Below the pieces are notes generated by a model that saw only the letters and a list, made by a program, of their open reading frames with translations, ran no database searches and was not told where the DNA came from. From Paenibacillus cremeus (GTDB lineage: Bacteria > Bacillota > Bacilli > Paenibacillales > NBRC-103111), in NCBI RefSeq assembly GCF_007786445.1, contig NZ_VNJI01000001.1, positions 62,001-126,000 on the forward strand: a stretch of DNA of 64,000 nt, written 5' to 3'. How positions within the stretch are numbered: position 1 is the first letter of the stretch; the number at the start of each line of letters is the position of its first letter. Positions 42,610 through 51,274 of the stretch are shown here, piece after piece. Made by a program: the position numbers and the translations under genes.

Positions 42610-43569
42610 TTACAAAGCCGGCAGCAAATGCTCCCAAACCTGATCGAGAATCAACTGCATTCTATTCTCATCTGATGTGATAGCTATGACCGCATCCTGC
42701 TCCGGCAGCACGATGCAAAATTGGCCTTTCATCCCGCGACCGCAATAGACGCCATTCGGCTGGCAGCGCCAGAACTGGTAGCCGTAGCCCTGCCGCTTAT
42801 CGATCCCGTTCTCCGTCGGGGTCGGGATGTGAGCCACGGTTGCGGCCTCGATCCACGCCTCCGAAATTAGCCGCTGACCCTGCCACAGGCCCTTGCGCAA
42901 ATACAGCAGGCCGAACTTCGCAATATCCTCCGTTGTTACTCGAAGCCCCCAGCCGCCGGTGTTGATTCCTCTCGGACACATCTCCCACGTGGCTTGTTCA
43001 ATTCCCAGCGGCTTGAGCAGCCGTGGCTGCAAATACTCCAGCGTCGTCTGCCCGGTCACCGCTTGAACAATGGCGGACAGCATATACGTGGCGCCGCTGT
43101 TGTAGACGAACAGTGAGCCCGGTGCAGCTTCGATGGGGGATTCAAAGAACGCCCGCACCCAGTCCCCGTCTGCGGCGTTACGGATGGCACCCGTCGGATC
43201 TTGCGTGTGCCCAGTAGACATGGTGAGCAAATGCCGGATGCGCAGCTCGCCCATGTTCCGCTCGATGTCGGGGGTCCGGTAGCTGGGGAAATAATCGAGC
43301 ACCAAATCATCTACCGACAGCAAGCCCTCTTGGGCGGCCAGCCCGACGGCGGTGGAGCAGAAGCTTTTGCTCAGCGAGAAGACATGGTACTGGTCGTTCG
43401 GCTGATAGGGCGGCCACCAGGTTTCGGCAGCCACTTCCCCATGGTGCAGCAGCATAAAGCTCTGCAGGTTCAGCTCCTCCCGACGAACAGCTTCCAAGAA
43501 TGACTCAACGCTCAGCGCGACACGGCTTTGATCCTTGACTTTGGAACGAGGTAAAGCAGCGGTTGTCAT
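42610..43569 (-). CDS. Class C beta-lactamase-related serine hydrolase
   Basis: The 319-residue protein belongs to the serine beta-lactamase/transpeptidase-like superfamily. The nucleophile motif SxxK reads SLSK in HVFSLSKSFCSTAVGL, the YxN motif is YNSG, and a late GMKGQF takes the place of the HxG motif. There is no clear signal peptide, so it is probably cytosolic with esterase or peptidase activity. ATG 43569 with GGGAGGG upstream is chosen over a longer open frame to 43650, which has no ribosome site. An AraC gene lies just upstream on the same strand. Confidence 0.85.
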   Translation of the reverse strand: MTTAALPRSKVKDQSRVALSVESFLEAVRREELNLQSFMLLHHGEVAAETWWPPYQPNDQYHVFSLSKSFCSTAVGLAAQEGLLSVDDLVLDYFPSYRTPDIERNMGELRIRHLLTMSTGHTQDPTGAIRNAADGDWVRAFFESPIEAAPGSLFVYNSGATYMLSAIVQAVTGQTTLEYLQPRLLKPLGIEQATWEMCPRGINTGGWGLRVTTEDIAKFGLLYLRKGLWQGQRLISEAWIEAATVAHIPTPTENGIDKRQGYGYQFWRCQPNGVYCGRGMKGQFCIVLPEQDAVIAITSDENRMQLILDQVWEHLLPAL

Positions 43570-43649
43570 AGAAACAATCCCTCCCACTTCCTGCCATTTT
43601 CTCTCATGATAGCACGGCTGGGCGTGGACGACTACTACGATTTGATGCA

Positions 43650-44561
43650 TTAAATGAAGTGCTTCGGCCGGAAGTCACTTGGGGACTGCCCGGTCCAGCG
43701 CCGGAATTGCCGGGAAAAATGGCTTGCTGAGTGAAAGCCCAGCTTTTCTGCGATTTCGGCCATCGGCAGATTGGTCGTGACGAGCAGCTCTTTGGCCAAA
43801 TTAAGCTTCTGTCGGCTGACGTATTGTCTGGGCGATAGCCCGTATACCTTTGAAAACAGCTTGCTGCACTGGCTGCGGCTTAGGTTCAGCTGCTTGGCGA
43901 CGCCGGCCACCGACGCCTCTTCGCAGAGGCCGAGCGACAGCTGCTCTTCGATGGCGTGCGCTGCGTCCGCGGCGAAGAGCGTGGCGTCTTTGGACGGCAC
44001 CGGCGTCGTAGCCGGGCGCGGGGAGTCTGTGTCCGCCTGGGTCCGCAGCAGCGCCAGGACGCCGTGAATGATCAGCAGCGTATACGACTGCAGCAGCAGT
44101 TTGTCCTCGAAGCGCAGTGTCAGCTGCTGCGGATCGGGCGTGCGCGCGATTTGCTCCCGGCTGCGCCTCATCATCGCCTCCAGCTCGCCTACATAGTGCT
44201 GAAGCTGACTTTGCCCAGCTACATGCGCAGGAATGTGGCGATAGGCGGAGGCGCCCAGCAGGCTGCGAAGGTCGGCGTCGTCCAGATCGAAGTGGACGTT
44301 GAAGTAGCCGAACAGCGCTGCGGATGTGTTGGTGGATTGATGCCGCACGCCGGATTTGATCAGCAGCCAGTCCCCTTGACGGACGGTAACTGTCTCGCGG
44401 TTCAGCTCTTGGATGACCTCGCCCTCCATGCAATACAGCAGCTCATACAAATGGTGGTGGTGGCGAGGGAAATGCCAGCCCGTAGGCTGAAGCCCGAAGT
44501 GACAGCCTACGATCTGCAGCGTGTTGACCACTTTGGGAAAGCTGTGCAAAAAAGGCTCCAT
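43650..44561 (-). CDS. AraC-family transcriptional regulator
   Basis: The 303-residue regulator has an N-terminal cupin sensor (HFPRHHHHLYELLYCMEGE) and a C-terminal double HTH: VAGVAKQLNLSRSQCSKLFSKVYGLSPRQYV and MAEIAEKLGFHSASHFSRQF, ending GQSPSDFRPKHFI. It is divergent from the GH35 beta-galactosidase gene across a 170-bp gap, so it probably activates that gene in response to galactosides. The serine hydrolase gene follows it on the same strand. Confidence 0.92.
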   Translation of the reverse strand: MEPFLHSFPKVVNTLQIVGCHFGLQPTGWHFPRHHHHLYELLYCMEGEVIQELNRETVTVRQGDWLLIKSGVRHQSTNTSAALFGYFNVHFDLDDADLRSLLGASAYRHIPAHVAGQSQLQHYVGELEAMMRRSREQIARTPDPQQLTLRFEDKLLLQSYTLLIIHGVLALLRTQADTDSPRPATTPVPSKDATLFAADAAHAIEEQLSLGLCEEASVAGVAKQLNLSRSQCSKLFSKVYGLSPRQYVSRQKLNLAKELLVTTNLPMAEIAEKLGFHSASHFSRQFRRWTGQSPSDFRPKHFI

Positions 44562-44731
44562 CAGCGGCGGCTCCGTTCCGGTTCTCGTTCATTTGATTCT
44601 CGTGTTTCCATCATAGCACTCTTTGGCACATTTGGTATATAAAATGCTCCAAATGGAGATTGAGACTACAGGCTCGATCCGCGATGATAGTTATTACAAC
44701 GAATCCTATATGAACGAAGGAGACAGAACAG

Positions 44732-46495
44732 ATGTCCAGCTTACAAGTGAAAGACAAGCAATTTCAAATCAATGGTGAACCGCTGCAAATTATCTCCGGA
44801 GCGATTCATTATTTTCGTGTGGTGCCGGAATATTGGGCGGATCGCTTGCTCAAGCTGAAGGCTTGCGGCTTTAACACGGTGGAAACCTATATTCCCTGGA
44901 ACTTGCACGAGCCGAAGGAAAATGAGATTTACTTCGAGGGCCTGGCGGATGTGGAGCGCTTCGTGCGGCTGGCGGGCGAGCTTGGGCTGCACGTCATCGT
45001 GAGGCCGAGCCCTTACATTTGCGCAGAGTGGGAATTCGGTGGGCTGCCGGCTTGGCTGCTGCAATATGATGGGCTCCGGCTGCGCTGCATGGATGAGACG
45101 TATCTGGCGAAGGTCGACCGCTACTACGATGAGCTGATCCCGAGGCTTACGCCGCTGTTGAGCACGAATGGTGGGCCGATCCTGGCGCTGCAAATTGAGA
45201 ATGAATACGGCAGCTACGGGACAGACAAGAATTACCTGGCCTTTCTACGGGATGGCCTGAAGCGGCGCGGCGTCGATGTGCTGCTGTTTACCTCGGACGG
45301 TCCGGAGGACGGGATGCTGCAAGGCGGCACGCTGCCGGATACGCTCGCGACCGTCAACTTCGGCTCCAGACCGGAGGAGGCGTTTGCCAAGTTTCGCGAG
45401 TATCGCCCCGATGAGCCGCTTGTCTGCATGGAGTTTTGGAACGGCTGGTTCGATCACTGGCTGAAAAAGCATCATACACGCGCGGCGGACGATGTGGCGA
45501 ACGTCTTCGAGCGAATGCTGACGGCTGGTGCTTCCGTCAATTTTTACATGTTCCACGGGGGGACGAACTTCGGCTTCTATAATGGAGCGAACTTCAACGT
45601 GAAGTATGAAGCGACGATTACCAGCTATGATTACGATTCACCGTTATCGGAATGCGGGGACGAGACGGAGAAATTTCGGGCGGTTCGCCGCGTGATTGCG
45701 AAGCACTTAGGGAAGGATGAGGGTGAATTTCCGCCAATGCCGGCCCCAATCGCCAAAACCCGCTACGGCCGCGTCGAAATGAAAGAGACAGCCGACTTAT
45801 TGGATCAGCTTTCGCTGCTGTCGGAGCCGGTTCAGCGCGTCTGTCCTGAGCCGATGGAGCGGTTGGGCCAGAGCTACGGGTTTATTGTGTACTCGACGCA
45901 GGTCTCCGGTCCGCGCACAGGCGAGAAGCTGCATATCCAACAGGTGCACGACCGGGCTCAGGTGTTCTTGAATGGAGTTTATCAAGGGACGGTGGAACGC
46001 TGGGCGCCCGCCCCGATCGAAGTGAACATTCCGGCAGAAGGCGCAAGGCTGGACATTGTCGTCGAAAATATGGGCCGGATCAACTATGGCCACATGCTCA
46101 AGGACTTCAAGGGAATTACCGACGGCGTGCGGCTGAACAATCAATTCCAATTCGACTGGACGATTTATCCGCTGCCGCTGGAGAGTACGGCGCCTGTTCG
46201 GTTTGAGCCGGTCCCTGAAGCGAGGGAACGCAGCGATCGCCCGGCGTTTTATCGTGGAGAACTCACCGTGACGGAGCCCGCGGGAGATACGTTTATTCGA
46301 TTGGACGGCTGGTCGAAGGGCGTTGTATGGCTGAACGGCTTTAACCTGGGGCGCTACTGGGAGCAAGGGCCGCAGCGTACGTTGTATGTGCCGGCACCGC
46401 TTCTTCGCTCGGGGCGCAATGAAATCGTCGTGCTGGAGCTGCATCATGCGGAGCAGCCGGTCATTGAGCTGACCGATTCGCCGGATTTAGGTTAA
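44732..46495 (+). CDS. Beta-galactosidase, GH35
   Basis: The 587-residue enzyme removes terminal beta-galactosyl residues. GH35 landmarks are FRVVPEYWADRLLKLKACGFNTVETYIPWNLHE, RPSPYICAEWEFGGLPAWLL, the acid/base Glu in LQIENEYGSYG (residue 158) and the nucleophile Glu in CMEFWNGWFDHW (residue 234). C-terminal beta-sandwich domains follow. It lacks a signal peptide and is cytosolic, so substrates must be imported first. It has no adjacent transporter; the AraC gene beside it probably controls it. GAAGGAGAC precedes the ATG. Confidence 0.95.
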   Translation: MSSLQVKDKQFQINGEPLQIISGAIHYFRVVPEYWADRLLKLKACGFNTVETYIPWNLHEPKENEIYFEGLADVERFVRLAGELGLHVIVRPSPYICAEWEFGGLPAWLLQYDGLRLRCMDETYLAKVDRYYDELIPRLTPLLSTNGGPILALQIENEYGSYGTDKNYLAFLRDGLKRRGVDVLLFTSDGPEDGMLQGGTLPDTLATVNFGSRPEEAFAKFREYRPDEPLVCMEFWNGWFDHWLKKHHTRAADDVANVFERMLTAGASVNFYMFHGGTNFGFYNGANFNVKYEATITSYDYDSPLSECGDETEKFRAVRRVIAKHLGKDEGEFPPMPAPIAKTRYGRVEMKETADLLDQLSLLSEPVQRVCPEPMERLGQSYGFIVYSTQVSGPRTGEKLHIQQVHDRAQVFLNGVYQGTVERWAPAPIEVNIPAEGARLDIVVENMGRINYGHMLKDFKGITDGVRLNNQFQFDWTIYPLPLESTAPVRFEPVPEARERSDRPAFYRGELTVTEPAGDTFIRLDGWSKGVVWLNGFNLGRYWEQGPQRTLYVPAPLLRSGRNEIVVLELHHAEQPVIELTDSPDLG

Positions 46496-46580
46496 TTTTT
46501 TCGCATAAAAATCAATTTTTCATCAAACTTTCAGAAAGGTTGGTTATGATAAGGGTAAAAAAAGAAATCAGGAGATCGAT

Positions 46581-47141
46581 ATGGAACAGGTTAAAAGCAT
46601 AGGCCGATCGGAGAAGTCAAAATCCAGAGGGATACCGAAGGGAGAGCTTGGGTGGATCGCGATCGCGTTAATTATAGCCGCTGCGATTGTAATCGCCGGT
46701 CTATGGAGCATGCTGCATTTCGACCCAGCCCTTCTGCATACGCGGAGGTTTGAGCCGGTATTCAAAAATTACGGCTCGAATGCCCGACTGGCGTTATTTT
46801 TTGTGCTGGCCAACTATGTGCTGGCGAAGGTGCTCCAAAAGCGTCTCATCGATCCATGGGAGCCGGTTAAGAAAGTAGTCGTTGCCTGTCTGCGGTTCGC
46901 TCGCAAATGGCATACGCCGATGGCGGTGATCGCGATCGGACTGATCATCGTGCACGTGGTTGGAGCCTTTATGTACGGCTTCAAGTTTGACTTTCACAAC
47001 CTCAGCGGTCTGATTGCACTGCTCGCGCTGCTTCCGGTGCCGGTCGCGGGCCTATTCCGATACCGGCGAATGGACCGGAAATGGCATTTGCGTCTGGGAC
47101 TTATCTTTACGGTATTCTTTTTGCTTCACGCCTTTATATAA
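46581..47141 (+). CDS. Multi-pass membrane protein, unknown function
   Basis: The 186-residue protein has a basic Ser-rich N-terminus and five hydrophobic segments (about residues 24-45, 68-85, 110-133, 139-158 and 170-186). Histidines in KWHTPMAVIAIGLIIVHVVG and in KWHLRLG and LLHAFI lie at segment edges in a way that recalls b-type cytochrome or ferric-reductase-like membrane proteins, but heme binding cannot be shown from sequence. It is monocistronic, with a terminator at 47151-47191. Confidence 0.6.
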   Translation: MEQVKSIGRSEKSKSRGIPKGELGWIAIALIIAAAIVIAGLWSMLHFDPALLHTRRFEPVFKNYGSNARLALFFVLANYVLAKVLQKRLIDPWEPVKKVVVACLRFARKWHTPMAVIAIGLIIVHVVGAFMYGFKFDFHNLSGLIALLALLPVPVAGLFRYRRMDRKWHLRLGLIFTVFFLLHAFI

Positions 47142-47150
47142 CTGCCAAAG

Positions 47151-47191
47151 AGCAATTGCTTCTTCCCCCGTGGAGAGGTGGTTGCTTTTTT
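47151..47191 (+). terminator. Rho-independent terminator
   Basis: AGCAA...CTTCTTCC pairs with GGAGAGG...TTGCT around CCCGT, followed by TTTTTTT. Confidence 0.6.
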
Positions 47192-47312
47192 TGTTGTCAT
47201 GCTATGGAAAAAGTTGGGCCATACTAAGCGGCGTGACGGATCAACTTTTTGCAGCTAAGTTACGTCTAAAAGAATAAGAACGATGGTTAACAAATGAAAG
47301 GGAGCGATGTTC

Positions 47313-48632
47313 ATGAAAGCAGCGCCGTTCAAGCGGCGGTTTGGAGCAGGGGGCTGGTGCATGCTGGCACTGGCCATCCTGCTGACCGTTACGGGATGTA
47401 AAGCGAATACTGGGGAGCAAGCGGCCAGCCCTGGTTCAAACACGGTGTCACCGTCACCGAATGTCAGTCCGTCCCCAAGCCCGACGCCAAGTCCATCCCC
47501 AAGCCCTTCACCGGCGGCTTCGATACCGGTGCAGCCGGTGTCCGGCAAGCCGGCGACAGGAAGCGTTCCGGCTTCCGAGACAGGTACGGGTACACCGTTC
47601 GTCTTGAGCAGTATGAGCTTCATCAATATGAAGGAAGGCTGGTCGGCGGCCGAGACGAAGCAGGGCTCCGACATTTGGAAAACCGCCGACGAAGGCGCCA
47701 CCTGGAGCAAAGCGTCAATCCCTGGACTGATCGTCCGCGGTATTGGCTTCGCGAGTGCGTCAACGGGCTGGGCGGTCGGCAAAGCCGATTGCCGTGAGCA
47801 GCAAGGGCAGCGGCTGTGCTCGAAGCTGCAGATTGTGAATTCAGGCAATGGCGGCGCTGCATGGAGCAACCAGTGGCAGCAGCAGGTGAAGGACGTAAAT
47901 CTCTACACCGACGATAAAATCTTTCCGGTCAGCGATAAGCTCGTATACGCAATTGCCGGACCCGGCATGCTGAGAACGACCGACGGAGGCAAGCAGTGGA
48001 ACGCTATCGATTTCCATGTTGGGCCGTTTATTCCGGAGGAGGCTTCGTTCCTGCCAGATGGCAAGAACGGCTGGGTGCTGGGGCGAGCAGGCAAGGGCTG
48101 CAAGCCGGAGGAGCGGGAAGCGCGCGACCAGTGTGCGGTAACGGTTGTAAGCACGAGCGATGGCGGAGCCACTTGGAAGCTGGATTGGTCTCCCGAGGAT
48201 TCGAATAATATGAGAACCGTTGGCATCTCCTTCATCGACGCCAAGCAAGGCTGGCTGATGGTGCTGAGCCTGGATACGCTGCAGTCGAGCACGCTGGGAA
48301 CGACGGATGGGGGCGCGCACTGGACGAAGCTGTCCGAGATGCGCGGTGCAAGACCGTACACCCGGGGACTGCAATTCGTCTCGGCGAAGATCGGCTTTGT
48401 GCCGCTGAGTGCAGGAGCGGGACCGATTGGCGGAGGCTTGGCGGTAACCAAGGATGGCGGCAAGTCGTTTGAGAGCAAGGTGACTCCGGGGCAGGAATGG
48501 AGCTTCGAGCAGCTGCAATTTTTCTCTGAGAAGTCGGGTTGGGTACGAGTGGGCGATCCGTCGAAGGGCGATTATCTCATGGAGACGACCGACGGGGGAA
48601 ACACCTGGAAGCCGCATAAGCCGCAGCTGTAA
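47313..48632 (+). CDS. Lipoprotein with YCF48/BNR-type beta-propeller
   Basis: The 439-residue protein begins with a signal peptide and lipobox (LTVTGC), followed by a long Pro-Ser linker, then repeated propeller motifs: DIWKTADEGATWSK, LRTTDGGKQWNAI, VSTSDGGATWKLDW, LGTTDGGAHWTKL, TKDGGKSFESK and METTDGGNTWKP. The YCF48/photosystem-assembly fold in non-photosynthetic bacteria is of unknown function and could bind a surface protein or sugar. It is lipid-anchored outside the membrane. ATG 47313 is eight bases after GGGAG, preferred to 47307. Confidence 0.85.
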   Translation: MKAAPFKRRFGAGGWCMLALAILLTVTGCKANTGEQAASPGSNTVSPSPNVSPSPSPTPSPSPSPSPAASIPVQPVSGKPATGSVPASETGTGTPFVLSSMSFINMKEGWSAAETKQGSDIWKTADEGATWSKASIPGLIVRGIGFASASTGWAVGKADCREQQGQRLCSKLQIVNSGNGGAAWSNQWQQQVKDVNLYTDDKIFPVSDKLVYAIAGPGMLRTTDGGKQWNAIDFHVGPFIPEEASFLPDGKNGWVLGRAGKGCKPEEREARDQCAVTVVSTSDGGATWKLDWSPEDSNNMRTVGISFIDAKQGWLMVLSLDTLQSSTLGTTDGGAHWTKLSEMRGARPYTRGLQFVSAKIGFVPLSAGAGPIGGGLAVTKDGGKSFESKVTPGQEWSFEQLQFFSEKSGWVRVGDPSKGDYLMETTDGGNTWKPHKPQL

Positions 48633-48658
48633 TTTTTAATAGGGGAGGCTGAGGCCGG

Positions 48659-49537
48659 ATGAACAAGAGGGGAGCCGCGGTTGTCGCGCTAACCATGGCC
48701 ATCGCGATCATGTCAGGCGGGCAGGCAAGCGCCTATTCAGGAATCGACGAACAGGGCTTTATCACTACGCCGGAGTCGCTCGATATTACCGTGACCTTCA
48801 TGGAGCCGGAGCCGGTATACGATGCTGCCGAGCCGGAGCGGAAGTCGGGCGTCACGCTGGCCCCGCAAACCGTGCATGCTAAAGCGATCGAGAACGCCTT
48901 TTTCAAAATCGACACGTGGCTCGGGGACAAATGGATTTTTCCCAAAGGGAGAATCATTTATAATCTGGAGCCGATTCAGAAGGAGCTGGCATTGCCTGCC
49001 ACGACGCCGATGTTTGATTTTCCGAACGCGCTGCAGAAACGGCTCGGGGAGCTATCGCCGCAAACGGTCACTGCCTTTGAGCAAGCGGCCGGCCGCTGGT
49101 ATCATGTTCGAACGCCTCAAGGCGACGGCTGGATCAATCTGGCGATCGCGCTGCCTAAGGAAGTGCAGCCTGTAAGCGGCAGTATCAAGCCGGTTGGCGA
49201 TACGCTGATTTTACAATATCCTCATGAACGGGCTCAACTAGTGGGAGTCCTTAGAAATCAGGCGGTCACACCGCTCGGGAAAACTAGCGACAATTGGTAC
49301 CATATCCAAGGCACCTTCGGCGACGGCTGGGTTCATGTAGAGGACAGCCAGCTTCCGAAGCCTGTCGATAAGCTGATTACGTTGAACCGGGAAACCGAGA
49401 TTATGGATTACCCGATGGTGGGCAACTGGCTGGGCAAGCTGGCTCCGCAGCAGATTAGAGCAACTGGGCAATGGAACAACTGGTATCAAATTCAAACCTG
49501 GCTTGGAGAGGCTTGGATTGTGGTGGATGAACGGTAA
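48659..49537 (+). CDS. Exported protein with repeated SH3-like modules
   Basis: The 292-residue secreted protein has a signal peptide ending SGGQASA, then four related modules with a Trp-rich core: FFKIDTWLGDKWIF, GRWYHVRTPQGDGWINL, DNWYHIQGTFGDGWVHV and NNWYQIQTWLGEAWIVV. The repeated W-Y-x-I/V-x...GDGWI pattern is that of SH3-type surface domains. It lies 27 bp after the YCF48 lipoprotein and is probably coexpressed with it, so the two may work together at the cell wall. I cannot name a substrate. Confidence 0.8.
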   Translation: MNKRGAAVVALTMAIAIMSGGQASAYSGIDEQGFITTPESLDITVTFMEPEPVYDAAEPERKSGVTLAPQTVHAKAIENAFFKIDTWLGDKWIFPKGRIIYNLEPIQKELALPATTPMFDFPNALQKRLGELSPQTVTAFEQAAGRWYHVRTPQGDGWINLAIALPKEVQPVSGSIKPVGDTLILQYPHERAQLVGVLRNQAVTPLGKTSDNWYHIQGTFGDGWVHVEDSQLPKPVDKLITLNRETEIMDYPMVGNWLGKLAPQQIRATGQWNNWYQIQTWLGEAWIVVDER

Positions 49538-49584
49538 CGGCATTTTATGGTAAGATGAGGAAAAATGTCAGGGAGGCTGCGCCC

Positions 49585-50622
49585 ATGATCAAGCCTAAAC
49601 GACTTAAGCCAGGTTCCCGTATCGCCATTATTTCCCCTTCCAGCGGGCTGCCGTTCCTGTTCCCGGATATTTACGAGCTGGGCTTACGCCAGCTGAAGGA
49701 ACTGCTGGGCCTCGAGATCGTCGAGATGCCAACGGCCAGAATGTCGCCGGAGGAACTGTATCGCAATCCGAAGCTGCGAGCGGACGATATCAACCGCTGC
49801 TTTGCGGACGATTCGATTGACGGCATCATCACTTCCATCGGGGGCTATGAGTCGGTGCGCATTTTGCCCTATCTGGACACGGAGCTGATCGTGAGCCACC
49901 CGAAGCTCATCATGGGCTTTTCCGATGCGAGCACCTTCCTGTGCTATTTGAATCAGCTCGGGATGGTGACCTTCTACGGTCCGTCCGTCATGGCGGGCCT
50001 CGCGCAGATGACGCATCAGCCTAAGGAGTTTGTTCAGCATCTCCAATCGTTCCTGTTCAGCGGCGATTTTCCTTATGCTTATACCCCCTATCCAAGGTGG
50101 GCGAACGGCTATCAGGATTGGAGTATTCTGGAGACGCTGGGCGAGCTAAGGGATGTTCATGACAATGAGGACGGCTGGAGGTTTCTGCAGGGCGGTGCGA
50201 TCGAGGAAGGCTATTTGTGGGGCGGCTGTATTGAGGTGCTGGAGTTTTTCAAATCAACCGATTACTGGCCGGACCCAGCTTTTTGGCGGGATAAAATCCT
50301 GCTGTTCGAAACGTCCGAGGAAAAGCCGCTGCCGATGCAGGTCGGTTACATGCTGCGCAATTATGGAATGCAGGGCATTTTGGGGCAGGTCAAGGGCGTG
50401 ATGTTCGGAAGAGCGAAGGATTACACCCCGCAGCAAAAGCAGGAGCTGAACAAGATTATCCAGGACGTCATCGCCTTCGAGTTTGGGGCTGATCTGATCC
50501 CGGTTGTCGTTGATGTGGATTTTGGCCATACCGACCCGAAGCTGATTCTTCCGCTGGGCGCCAGGGTGCAGCTGGATCCGTTCGCGAATGCGATTACCCT
50601 GCTTGAGAGTCCATTTGCCTAA
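49585..50622 (+). CDS. S66-family LD-carboxypeptidase (LdcA-like)
   Basis: The 345-residue protein has S66 active-site blocks: nucleophile serine in IMGFSDASTFLCYL (near residue 114), the glutamate in LLFETSEEK and the histidine in DFGHTDPKLILPLGARV, with MAGLAQ near the middle. It is longer than the S66 gene at 13409 and distant from it in sequence. Cytosolic, it trims murein tetrapeptides or amide conjugates. ATG 49585 with CAGGGAGG upstream is better than the first ATG at 49555. A terminator follows. Confidence 0.88.
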   Translation: MIKPKRLKPGSRIAIISPSSGLPFLFPDIYELGLRQLKELLGLEIVEMPTARMSPEELYRNPKLRADDINRCFADDSIDGIITSIGGYESVRILPYLDTELIVSHPKLIMGFSDASTFLCYLNQLGMVTFYGPSVMAGLAQMTHQPKEFVQHLQSFLFSGDFPYAYTPYPRWANGYQDWSILETLGELRDVHDNEDGWRFLQGGAIEEGYLWGGCIEVLEFFKSTDYWPDPAFWRDKILLFETSEEKPLPMQVGYMLRNYGMQGILGQVKGVMFGRAKDYTPQQKQELNKIIQDVIAFEFGADLIPVVVDVDFGHTDPKLILPLGARVQLDPFANAITLLESPFA

Positions 50623-50642
50623 ATGAATAGGATCAAAACCGA

Positions 50643-50680
50643 AACCAAAGTGAGGCATGCACTCCTTTTGGTTTTTTTTT
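50643..50680 (+). terminator. Rho-independent terminator
   Basis: AACCAAAGTG...CACTCCTTTTGGTT forms a stem with a GCATGC core and ends in nine T. From 50681 to 50875 I see no other gene. Confidence 0.8.
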
Positions 50681-50875
50681 CATATATTGTTGGAAGCGGG
50701 CTGTATGATTTGGAAAGCAGCGGTGCAAAGTATATAGGTGTCTTTTGGAAGCTCATTTTCCGGTGTTTGCAATTTCGTAACAATTTCGGAGAATTTCGTC
50801 CAAAAGGGTTGAATAATTATGCTCATGTGTTTAGAATTAAGGGTCGATGAAGGGATAGCGGAGGGAACGATTTAA

Positions 50876-51091
50876 ATGGCTAATTCAGTACTAGAAGTAG
50901 AGACGCAAGAATTGCAGGTTTGGAATTGTGAAATGGCTGAGTGTAACGCGTGGACCCGAGTGGAGTTTGTAACCGAAGCTACACCCCCCTGCCCTTTATG
51001 CAAAAGCCCGATGGTGAGAGGAACTAAACATGTTCAGATCACGGCTCAGAAAGGCTCCAGGAAGTTTTTTGTAGGCAAACGGCGCTTCTAA
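50876..51091 (+). CDS. YdjO-like small zinc-ribbon protein
   Basis: The 71-residue protein has two cysteine pairs, VWNCEMAECNAWTRV and CPLCKSPMVRGTK, spaced as a small zinc ribbon, and ends in basic residues. This matches the YdjO family, a cold-inducible small protein in B. subtilis of unknown action. GGAGGGAACGATTTAA lies before the ATG. The upstream leader of about 200 bp has no other gene. A terminator follows at 51121-51153. Confidence 0.8.
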   Translation: MANSVLEVETQELQVWNCEMAECNAWTRVEFVTEATPPCPLCKSPMVRGTKHVQITAQKGSRKFFVGKRRF

Positions 51092-51120
51092 TCTCATAGA
51101 AAGCTCATTGCTGCACCAAG

Positions 51121-51153
51121 CAGGCTGTCGGAATTCCGGCAGTCTGTTTTTTT
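51121..51153 (+). terminator. Rho-independent terminator
   Basis: A near-perfect palindrome CAGGCTGTCGGAATTCC continuing GGCAGTCTG is followed by TTTTTTT. Confidence 0.85.
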
Positions 51154-51204
51154 CTATTTCCGGAATTAAGAATTTCGTTCTTATTCTAATAAGACCCCAG
51201 CTGA

Positions 51205-51218
51205 CGATAACGCTTACA
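51205..51218. promoter_or_regulatory. cre-like box upstream of dehydrogenase operon
   Basis: CGATAACGCTTACA matches the cre consensus at 12 of 14 positions and overlaps TACAAT (51215-51220), a likely -10. This would allow CcpA repression of the catabolic operon beginning at 51275. Confidence 0.5.
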
Positions 51219-51274
51219 ATAGAGTTGTAGAAATCATATCTTATTCAAGCGAGAGATGAGAGGGGATTAACGAA

